This document shows, piece by piece, positions 1 through 4,746 of a stretch of 8,402 nucleotides of DNA. This DNA comes from an uncultured Pleurocapsa sp. GTDB lineage: Bacteria > Cyanobacteriota > Cyanobacteriia > Cyanobacteriales > Xenococcaceae. The translations under genes were made by a program, and so were the position numbers. The stretch is taken from NCBI GenBank assembly GCA_937884735.1, contig CAKZYI010000639.1, positions 1 to 8,402 on the forward strand. Direction: 5' to 3'. Position 1 is the first letter of the stretch. Each line of letters opens with the position of its first letter. The notes below the pieces were generated by a model. The model did no database searches, was not told the origin of the DNA, and saw only the letters and a program-made list of their open reading frames with translations.

Positions 1-99
1 GGCAGTGATGACATGCCAACCTGCTGCCATCTCTAAACCCATCTGAGCAATTGCCTTAACATCTTCTTCATCGTCAATAATCAGAATGTTTTTGCTCAT
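1..99 (-). CDS. Response regulator receiver protein, N-terminal 33 residues only (partial)
   Basis: This is the start of a CheY-like receiver domain, cut by the window edge. The ATG is at 97-99 on the minus strand, and the frame is open for all 33 codons. It begins MSKNILIIDDEED, the usual first beta strand followed by the acidic pair (D10, D11) that holds Mg2+ in receivers; the phosphoacceptor Asp would lie beyond the window. The following segment, with GLEMAAGWHV, resembles from memory small stand-alone cyanobacterial receivers rather than DNA-binding regulators, but any output domain would be unseen. It lies 126 bases downstream of the histidine kinase at 226-1728 on the same strand, so it could be that kinase's partner. 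No clear Shine-Dalgarno sequence precedes the ATG. Family assignment is firm; partner and full length are inference. Confidence 0.85.
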   Translation of the reverse strand, partial: MSKNILIIDDEEDVKAIAQMGLEMAAGWHVITA

Positions 100-146
100 A
101 GCTTTGTCAATAAGTAATTAATATTGGATAGTTAGTAGTTGGACTT

Positions 147-178
147 AATCTAAACTGCGATCGAGAAAAAATAGGGAA
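147..178 (+). repeat. Dispersed 32-base intergenic motif, copy A
   Basis: The copy reads AATCTAAACT followed by GCGATCGAGAAAAAATAGGG and AA. It matches copy C (4057-4088) at 28 of 32 positions and copy B (3357-3388) at 25 of 32. It lies between the histidine kinase stop and the receiver protein start, with its T-rich complement on the strand of those genes. Function is unknown. Confidence 0.6.
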
Positions 179-225
179 CATTTGTCATTTGTTTTTGACA
201 AGCGGCTGATAGATACTGTTTCTGT

Positions 226-1728
226 TTAAATTGACAGCGGTAATTCAATATAAAACGAGCTGCCTTTACCTAACTCGCTTTCTAGCCAGATTTTGCCTTT
301 GTGCCTTTGGATTATGTGACGGCAAATAGCCAATCCTAAACCAGTTCCACCTTTGCTGCGGGAGTCGGATGCGTCTACCTGTTGAAAGCGTTCAAAAATA
401 AATTCTAGTTTATCGCTAGGAATACCTCTACCTGTGTCTCGAATGATGATGCGGCAATAATTGTCTTGTATGTGAGCAGTTAATTTGACTATTCCCCCTG
501 GTTCGGTAAATTTGATACCGTTACTGAGAAGATTGGTGAGAGTTTGTAAAATGCGATCGCTATCTAAATACAAAACCACATGGGTAATGGCATCGCAGGG
601 TTCTAAGATTAAATTTACTCCTGCTTTGGTTGCCATCGCCTGCATGGTTTCGGTTGCTTGAACCAATAGAGGTTTAAGATTGCACCGAACGGGTTCGATC
701 GCGATTTTGCCCGACTTCATTCGTTCGAGATCGAGGATATCATTAACCAAGCGGATCAAACGTTCGCTATTGCGAATCGCTACTTGAAGAATTTGTTTAC
801 CACGATCGCTTAAAGTTCCCAGTTGACCTGAATTGAGCAAATCTAACGCACCAATAGTAGATGTCATTGGTGTGCGTAATTCGTGGCTAACTAAGGAAAT
901 AAATTCGTTTTCTAGACGCTTGCGTTCGGTAATGTCGTTTAATATCTGCAGGGTGCATTTTATTCCTCCTAGTTCGATAATTTCCATTGAAAGCAAGACG
1001 GTTTTAACTCGATTGGATTTGGTAGAGAAATCGAATTCTAGGTTGCGAACGTAACCTTGCTGTTGAGTTTTGGCTAATGCCTGTTGGTAGATTTCTAAAG
1101 CGGAAGGAGAATAAAGGCGATCGAGATTATGATTAGTCACTTCTACCGTGTCGTAACCGCTCATTTGCAGAAAGCTATCATTTACCTCCAATATTTGTCC
1201 TTGATCGCAGGTGGCAATAACAATTGGATTGGGACAGGCACGAAAAGCTTTAGAAAACTTATCTTCGGCTGCGGTTTTTTGAGCGATTTCCTGCTGTAAT
1301 TGAGTGTTTTGGGCTTCCAATTTGATTTGCAGATTGCGAATGGTCAAGTGGGTATCTAACCTAGCTAGTACTTCCTCTACCTGAAACGGTTTGGTGATAT
1401 AGTCTATGCCTCCTACTTGAAATGCCTTGACTTTATCAAACACGTCCCCTAAAGCACTAATAAATATTATCGGAATATCTTTGGTGAGATCGTCCATCTT
1501 TAGCTGCCGACAAACTTCGTAGCCATTCATTTCGGGCATCTTGACATCCAACAGAATTAGATCTGGCGGTGCTGCTTTTGCCCCTCTAATCGCTGTCGAA
1601 CCTTTTGTGACACTGCGTACCTTGTACCCCTTTTCTGTAAGCATCTGAGACAGCAATGCCAAGTTTTCTGGGGTGTCATCAATAGCCAGGATATCTGCTT
1701 TGGGAGGATGTTTGCGTTCGGAAATCAT
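226..1728 (-). CDS. Soluble receiver-PAS-histidine kinase
   Basis: A 500-aa two-component sensor kinase with an N-terminal receiver and no membrane segment, so probably cytoplasmic. The receiver spans about residues 12-125, with acidic pocket D17/D18, phosphoacceptor D61 in LLDVKMPEMNGYE, S91 and K113. A coiled coil follows (about 130-157), then a PAS domain (about 158-270) ending in DITERKR. The HisKA helix has H282 in SHELRTP. The ATPase domain shows an N box with N399 and N403 (NLLSNGIKFT, with Gly where Ala is usual), G1 DTGRGI (431-436), an F box (443-448) and G2 GGTGLGL (460-466). All catalytic motifs are intact. The ATG start has no obvious Shine-Dalgarno sequence but places the receiver at the usual distance from the N-terminus. 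The solute-binding protein gene lies 157 bases upstream and a receiver gene 126 bases downstream, both codirectional. The signal is unknown; PAS could bind a small molecule or cofactor. Confidence 0.95.
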   Translation of the reverse strand: MISERKHPPKADILAIDDTPENLALLSQMLTEKGYKVRSVTKGSTAIRGAKAAPPDLILLDVKMPEMNGYEVCRQLKMDDLTKDIPIIFISALGDVFDKVKAFQVGGIDYITKPFQVEEVLARLDTHLTIRNLQIKLEAQNTQLQQEIAQKTAAEDKFSKAFRACPNPIVIATCDQGQILEVNDSFLQMSGYDTVEVTNHNLDRLYSPSALEIYQQALAKTQQQGYVRNLEFDFSTKSNRVKTVLLSMEIIELGGIKCTLQILNDITERKRLENEFISLVSHELRTPMTSTIGALDLLNSGQLGTLSDRGKQILQVAIRNSERLIRLVNDILDLERMKSGKIAIEPVRCNLKPLLVQATETMQAMATKAGVNLILEPCDAITHVVLYLDSDRILQTLTNLLSNGIKFTEPGGIVKLTAHIQDNYCRIIIRDTGRGIPSDKLEFIFERFQQVDASDSRSKGGTGLGLAICRHIIQRHKGKIWLESELGKGSSFYIELPLSI

Positions 1729-1792
1729 TTCGCCACAGTGTAGACTAATCTATTTTTTGAATATAACGTAGCAAAGCGATCGCATTTTAATA

Positions 1793-1833
1793 TGAGCAAA
1801 ATTATTAATAACGAGTTGTTAATAATTTGCTCA
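1793..1833. other. Long AT-rich inverted repeat between binding-protein and kinase genes
   Basis: The arms are 1793-1811 (TGAGCAAAATTATTAATAA) and 1816-1833, whose complement reads TGAGCAAATTATTAACAA. They differ by one bulged base and one substitution around a CGAG loop. The structure sits 53 bases past the binding-protein stop (toward lower coordinates) and 65 bases upstream of the kinase start. No U-run follows in the direction of transcription (the next bases are ATATTAAAATGC), so it is not a canonical intrinsic terminator. It could be a processing or attenuation hairpin, or an operator. Confidence 0.55.
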
Positions 1834-1885
1834 AAGTCCAATAAAGAAAATAAGTAGAGATTTATCAATTATTTATTTGAGATAT

Positions 1886-3325
1886 TTATTTGGGAATTGT
1901 TGCTGAATCGTGCCATTGGACAAAGATAGTTTTTATTTTAGCTATGGCTTCATCGGCTGCTTTTTCTGGGCTTATTCCTTCGATGGTAACTTTTGTTAGA
2001 GCTTTACCCCAAACATTTTCCGCTAGTACCTGACTATAGGCGGGATTATCGACAATATAGGATAGACGGGTATGTTTTCCAGTGAGAATTTTAGCGATCG
2101 TAGTAATGTAGGGATCTTCCGTATTCTGCCAATAAGGATCTGACCAAACGGAATTTTGTACAGGTTGGTTTCTACTTCCCGTTGCCTTGAGGTACTGCAC
2201 GCTAATTTTGGGCTGAATAAAATAGCGCAGGAATTCTTTAGCTAGAGATTGGTGGGGAGAATCTTGGAAAATAACTGCTTGGGAAATAGAGATAAAATAG
2301 CGCATGGGCGCGCCGTTAGGTTTACGGGGAAATTCAACTATTCCCAGTCGATTTTGATATGTGTCTTGATCTTGGCGCACAGTGGTAGGAATAGACAAAC
2401 TGCGATTGGGAGTCATTAAAACTGATTGATTGAGCAGGGTGCGATTATTATCGATATTCGACCATTTAACCGCATCAGCAGGGATAAAATCCCGATTGTA
2501 AAGATCGGCATACCAAGCAAGGCGATCGCGAATGCCTTGACGCACTTGGGAATTTAGCTGGAGGTTTCCTTCTTTATCTAACAAACTAAGATTGTAGGCT
2601 TCTAGAATTTGCTCGAACAATTGATGAGTATCGTCAGTACTTGCGTCACCCGAAAGAGTTAATCCCAAACCGTATATATTTTTGCCTTGTTGTTTTAACT
2701 TAGTTTGTGCCTGTTGCCAAAATTGCCAAAATTCATCCCAATCTTGGGGAATATCTTGAGGAGTCAACTCCATCGAAGCAAGCAGACTCTTCCAGTAGTA
2801 AATTCCCATCGTAGTTTGACAAATGGGCACGCCATAATAACTACTGTGTTTATTTTGGGCATTGTAATAGGTAATCTCTCTGAGAATATTTTCCGAATAG
2901 AGATCCCTAATAGGCTTGATAACATCATCGACATCTATTAATTTTCCTTCCCATGCCAAGCGGGGATACAAAATATCTGAGGCTTTAGGAGTCATTAGAA
3001 TATCAGGAGGATTGCCAGCCCTTGCTGCCCTTTCTGCTTTATCAGTTAGGCTGCTGTTGGAATAGAAAGATAAATCAACTTTGTTACCCGTTTGCTGCTG
3101 CCAATCATCAACGATACGTTGAATTGCTTCATCTTCATCTAGATTTAAACCCTGTTCCCACCAGATATTAAGTTGTTCTACTGGTGTGGGAGTTTTAGTT
3201 AATTCAAAATCTACATTGTCTCGATTCAAGCAACCAGTAAAGATTAAGATAATAATCGCTATACTAGCCAGCATCCAATACGACCACTTAAAACCTCTAA
3301 TATACTGTTTTCTCCATCTACTCAT
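1886..3325 (-). CDS. ABC-transporter extracellular solute-binding lipoprotein (family 1, sugar type)
   Basis: A 479-aa secreted binding protein that would capture a solute, probably a sugar or oligosaccharide, outside the inner membrane. The N-terminus has basic residues (SRWRKQYIRGFKW), a hydrophobic segment (about 17-28) and a lipobox FTGC ending at C32, so lipid anchoring is likely; Phe at -3 is less usual than Leu. The mature part opens with LNIWWEQG, continues with VDDWQQQTG and AGNPPDILMTPK, and ends with a helix-rich C-lobe (EAIAKIKTIF). This order and the total length fit MalE/UgpB-type proteins. The frame extends two codons upstream to a TTG at 3329-3331; I prefer the ATG at 3323-3325. 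Neither start has a clear Shine-Dalgarno sequence. No permease or ATPase gene is in the window, so it either works with distant transporter subunits or serves sensing alongside the downstream kinase. The substrate cannot be named. Confidence 0.88.
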   Translation of the reverse strand: MSRWRKQYIRGFKWSYWMLASIAIIILIFTGCLNRDNVDFELTKTPTPVEQLNIWWEQGLNLDEDEAIQRIVDDWQQQTGNKVDLSFYSNSSLTDKAERAARAGNPPDILMTPKASDILYPRLAWEGKLIDVDDVIKPIRDLYSENILREITYYNAQNKHSSYYGVPICQTTMGIYYWKSLLASMELTPQDIPQDWDEFWQFWQQAQTKLKQQGKNIYGLGLTLSGDASTDDTHQLFEQILEAYNLSLLDKEGNLQLNSQVRQGIRDRLAWYADLYNRDFIPADAVKWSNIDNNRTLLNQSVLMTPNRSLSIPTTVRQDQDTYQNRLGIVEFPRKPNGAPMRYFISISQAVIFQDSPHQSLAKEFLRYFIQPKISVQYLKATGSRNQPVQNSVWSDPYWQNTEDPYITTIAKILTGKHTRLSYIVDNPAYSQVLAENVWGKALTKVTIEGISPEKAADEAIAKIKTIFVQWHDSATIPK

Positions 3326-3356
3326 ACCCAATATTCAGTTAGCATAGATGGTCTTT

Positions 3357-3388
3357 AGAATAAAAAGCGATCGGGAAAAACTAGGGAA
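3357..3388 (+). repeat. Dispersed 32-base intergenic motif, copy B
   Basis: Contains GCGATCGGGAAAAACTAGGG at 3367-3386. It matches copies A and C at 25 of 32 positions each, with the AAAAAGCGATCG segment shared with copy C. It lies 31 bases upstream of the solute-binding protein start and its T-rich complement is on that gene's strand, so it may fall in the leader or promoter region. Confidence 0.55.
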
Positions 3389-3404
3389 ATATGTCTGTTA
3401 AATC

Positions 3405-3418
3405 TCCATTGTCCATTG
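3405..3418 (+). repeat. Heptanucleotide tandem repeat, TCCATTG x2
   Basis: Two exact copies of TCCATTG are followed by a degenerate third (TTGCATT, 3419-3425). The array abuts the stop codon of the reading-frame remnant at 3424-3558. It is too short to be convincing alone, but it shares the 7-base period of the arrays at 4309, 4712 and 7509. Confidence 0.4.
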
Positions 3419-3423
3419 TTGCA

Positions 3424-3558
3424 TTATTCCTCCCACTCGTTGACATTGTAGGGATCGAATATATTTTTAGCAGGCTCGTTTACTTTAGGAACATCGGCTA
3501 ACTTGTTATTCCACGCTAATAAACCAACAGTGCGATCGCAATTTCTGCCTATATTTAG
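3424..3558 (-). pseudogene. 5'-truncated reading-frame remnant (44 codons, no start codon)
   Basis: On the minus strand the frame is open for 44 codons between a TGA and the TAA at 3424-3426. It has no ATG, GTG or TTG. The peptide looks like genuine protein: TVGLLAWNNKLADVPKVN, then PAKNIFDPYNVNEWEE at the C-terminus, with several Trp, Pro and Asp residues that are unlikely in random AT-rich DNA. Its first codons overlap the stop of the pentapeptide gene in another frame. I read it as the 3' end of a gene whose 5' part was lost, possibly when the pentapeptide gene came to lie next to it. I do not recognise the family. A frameshifted extension of the pentapeptide protein is a less likely alternative, because that protein has a natural-looking end. 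Confidence 0.45.
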
Positions 3559-3983
3559 TCAAAATAATTAACTAATTCAAATGCCTGTCTTTTGCGTAAG
3601 ATAATACCTTCGGGAATTACCGTTCCATCGGGCATAATTGCACCGCTAAGATTTGCACCTGTAAGGCTAGCACAGGATAAATTTGCACCGTATAAATTGG
3701 CATGAGCTAAACTCGCACCCCTCAAATCTGCCACTCTCAAATCCGCACCACAAAGGTTTGCATGATACAAATTAGCTGCGGTAAGGTCGGCACGAGAAAA
3801 ATTAGTTTCAACTAAATAAGCTGCGGTAAGATCGACTCCTTCAAGAATTGATAGACATAAGTTTGCGTGGCTTAAATCGATCGCCCGTAAATTTTCCCAT
3901 CTCAAATAGCGATTGCAAAATTTAATTCCCTGAAAGTTACGTTTTCCTATAGCGTATTTGGCTAGTAAATTTTCAGTTTTCAT
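3555..3983 (-). CDS. Pentapeptide-repeat protein
   Basis: A 142-aa protein that should fold as a right-handed quadrilateral beta helix built from A(D/N)LXX repeats. The N-terminus, MKTENLLAKYAIGKRNFQG, is the short helical cap typical of cyanobacterial members as I recall them. Degenerate repeats start near residue 27 and regular ones run from about 32 to 116 (AIDLSHANL, ADLTAANLYHANLCGADL, ANLYGANLSCASL), roughly four coils, ending at IMPDGT (116-121) and a 20-residue tail. There is no signal peptide or membrane segment. The frame extends upstream to a TTG at 3996-3998, but the ATG at 3981-3983 matches the usual family start. A TTGACA is present on the minus strand at 4014-4019, without a good -10 at the right distance. 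The biological role of such proteins is mostly unknown. It may be transcribed toward the binding-protein gene 230 bases away. Confidence 0.92.
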   Translation of the reverse strand: MKTENLLAKYAIGKRNFQGIKFCNRYLRWENLRAIDLSHANLCLSILEGVDLTAAYLVETNFSRADLTAANLYHANLCGADLRVADLRGASLAHANLYGANLSCASLTGANLSGAIMPDGTVIPEGIILRKRQAFELVNYFD

Positions 3984-4056
3984 TACGTTATTTTTCAAGA
4001 ATAATTATTAGATTGTCAAAGTTCTTTTTCTTACTTTTTGGTTGATGTTATAAAAC

Positions 4057-4088
4057 AATCTAAAAAGCGATCGAGAATAAATAGAGAA
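4057..4088 (+). repeat. Dispersed 32-base intergenic motif, copy C
   Basis: Reads AATCTAAAAA followed by GCGATCGAGAATAAATAGAG and AA; it matches copy A at 28 of 32 positions. It lies 73 bases upstream of the pentapeptide start and forms an inverted pair with copy D, with 129 bases between them. Confidence 0.6.
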
Positions 4089-4217
4089 AATTATTAAGGT
4101 TTTGTGGAATTTAAATTCTGCATTTCTATAAAATCTCTCTCTAAAGAATTGAGATGGGACTAATGAAGAATTATTATCAGCCAGCAATCAGTGATTAACC
4201 CGTTGTATGTTATTTTC

Positions 4218-4249
4218 CTCTCTATTTTTTCCCGATTGCTTTCTATAAA
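4218..4249 (-). repeat. Dispersed 32-base intergenic motif, copy D (inverted)
   Basis: On the minus strand it contains AGAAAGCAATCGGGAAAAAA followed by TAGAGAG. The core matches copy A at 18 of 22 positions and copy C at 21 of 25 over the AAAAGC to TAGAGA part. The CGATCG centre is broken to CAATCG. It is the only copy in this orientation. Confidence 0.5.
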
Positions 4250-4273
4250 TATTTTTAATTACAGCTTTTAGAA

Positions 4274-4302
4274 CATAGCAATTCTTGGATCTGTGAGGTA
4301 CA
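4274..4302 (-). repeat. 29-base repeat, left copy (inverted)
   Basis: On the minus strand it reads TGTACCTC, nine variable bases, then AGAATTGCTATG. The ends match the right copy at 4347-4375 with identical spacing (8 of 8 and 10 of 12), while the middle nine bases differ almost entirely. From memory, similar TGTACCTC...GAGAAYTGCTATA sequences occur between genes in other cyanobacteria; this is recall, not a search. Confidence 0.55.
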
Positions 4303-4308
4303 TCTTAA

Positions 4309-4329
4309 TTAGCCATTAACCATTAGCCA
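4309..4329 (+). repeat. Heptanucleotide tandem repeat, TTARCCA x3
   Basis: The units are TTAGCCA, TTAACCA and TTAGCCA in perfect register. The array lies between the two inverted copies of the 29-base repeat and contains the stop codon that ends the minus-strand open stretch at 4316-4537. It resembles the short tandemly repeated repetitive (STRR) sequences of cyanobacteria, which are heptameric. Confidence 0.55.
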
Positions 4330-4346
4330 AAACTAGAGCATCAGAC

Positions 4347-4375
4347 TGTACCTCGTGTATGTGAGAATCGCTATA
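4347..4375 (+). repeat. 29-base repeat, right copy
   Basis: Reads TGTACCTC, nine variable bases, then AGAATCGCTATA. It pairs in inverted orientation with 4274-4302. Within the copy, CTC and GAG at 4352-4354 and 4362-4364 could form a small stem. Confidence 0.55.
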
Positions 4376-4516
4376 TTTGTTTCTTAAAGAATTAGGGCTA
4401 GCGATCGCAATAATCAATTTGTCGACAATGGCAATGCGATCGCCATACTCAATATCTCGAATCGTTGTAACAGTATTCACATCGCTTTGGCTGAAAAAAT
4501 GAGTTTCTATGTTGCC

Positions 4517-4522
4517 AGGAGG
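4517..4522 (+). promoter_or_regulatory. Strong Shine-Dalgarno sequence for the 54-aa gene
   Basis: AGGAGG with five bases before the ATG at 4528-4530. The other gene starts in the window show no comparable site, which makes this the best-supported translation start here. Confidence 0.7.
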
Positions 4523-4527
4523 AAATA

Positions 4528-4692
4528 ATGACCGACATTAATTGGCAAAGTTTAATTATGAAAATCTGCTATTGGTTGCTCATAGAAGCGGTATTCAACT
4601 TAATTGGCATTGATGCTCTTGCCGACTATAGCGAGTTTCTATTAATGCCCAAGATCGCTGTGCAATTGGAAAGATTAAAAATCAATGGATGA
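4528..4692 (+). CDS. Small hydrophobic protein, 54 aa
   Basis: A short open frame starting MTDINWQSLIMKICYW and ending ERLKING. A hydrophobic stretch (about residues 9-28, through LIEAVFNLIGI) could be one membrane helix or an amphipathic membrane-binding helix; it is followed by DALADYSEF and a basic C-terminal tail (MPKIAVQLERLK). The AGGAGG five bases before the ATG supports translation. From memory, small cyanobacterial hypothetical proteins with a LADYSEF-like motif exist, but I cannot confirm the match or name a function. The stop lies 51 bases before the histidine kinase start on the same strand, so the two may be cotranscribed and the small protein could be an accessory of the kinase; that is inference. 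Its 5' end overlaps the doubtful minus-strand remnant. Confidence 0.65.
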   Translation: MTDINWQSLIMKICYWLLIEAVFNLIGIDALADYSEFLLMPKIAVQLERLKING

Positions 4693-4711
4693 TTAGCAAC
4701 TATTTAATATA

Positions 4712-4746
4712 TTCGATATTCAATACTCAATGCTCGATATTAAATG
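4712..4746 (+). repeat. Degenerate heptanucleotide array running into a start codon
   Basis: Five consecutive 7-base units: TTCGATA, TTCAATA, CTCAATG, CTCGATA, TTAAATG. The last unit contains the ATG (4744-4746) of the histidine kinase. TCGATATT is exactly repeated at 4713-4720 and 4734-4741, three units apart. The array occupies the place where a Shine-Dalgarno sequence would be expected, and none is present. Confidence 0.55.

Larger units (their letters stand above)
3984..4527. other. Repeat-rich divergent intergenic region
   Basis: These 544 bases separate the minus-strand gene block from the plus-strand block. They contain two inverted copies of the 32-base motif (4057-4088 and 4218-4249), two inverted copies of a 29-base repeat (4274-4302 and 4347-4375), a heptad array (4309-4329), two HIP1 octamers (4401-4408 and 4436-4443) and a possible coding remnant on the minus strand (4376-4516). 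I see no convincing promoter, although both blocks must have one here. Confidence 0.7.
4316..4537 (-). pseudogene. Possible coding remnant, stop to stop, no ATG
   Basis: The minus-strand frame is open for 73 codons between TAA (complement of 4538-4540) and TAA (4316-4318). The middle looks protein-like: PGNIETHFFSQSDVNTVTT, then IRDIEYGDRIAIVDKLIIAI. The last third (4316-4375) is the 29-base repeat plus the heptad array, so only 4376-4516 could be ancestral coding sequence. Two HIP1 octamers contribute GDR and AIA, which can make noise look like protein. The 5' part overlaps the start of the plus-strand small gene at 4528. I do not recognise a family, and chance is a serious alternative. Confidence 0.25.

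Noticed and set aside
833..1054. Plus-strand open frame of 73 codons
   Set aside because: It lies wholly antisense within the kinase gene, whose domains are intact, and its peptide has no recognisable feature.
1776..1833. Intrinsic terminator after the solute-binding protein gene
   Set aside because: The stem is AT-rich and not followed by a U-run in either direction.
2705..2941. Plus-strand open frame of 78 codons
   Set aside because: Antisense inside the solute-binding protein gene; a shadow of that coding sequence.
3326..3331. TTG start two codons upstream for the solute-binding protein
   Set aside because: An ATG follows at 3323-3325, both lack a Shine-Dalgarno sequence, and the signal peptide needs neither extra residue.
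3984..3998. TTG start five codons upstream for the pentapeptide protein
   Set aside because: The ATG at 3981-3983 gives the usual family N-terminus (MKTENLLAKYA).
3991..4019. Promoter for the pentapeptide gene based on minus-strand TTGACA at 4014-4019
   Set aside because: No -10 resembling TATAAT lies 16-18 bases downstream, and the start would fall almost on the ATG.
4712..4741. Operator half-sites (TCGATATT twice)
   Set aside because: The 21-base spacing is exactly three heptads and the whole stretch is explained by a degenerate heptad array.
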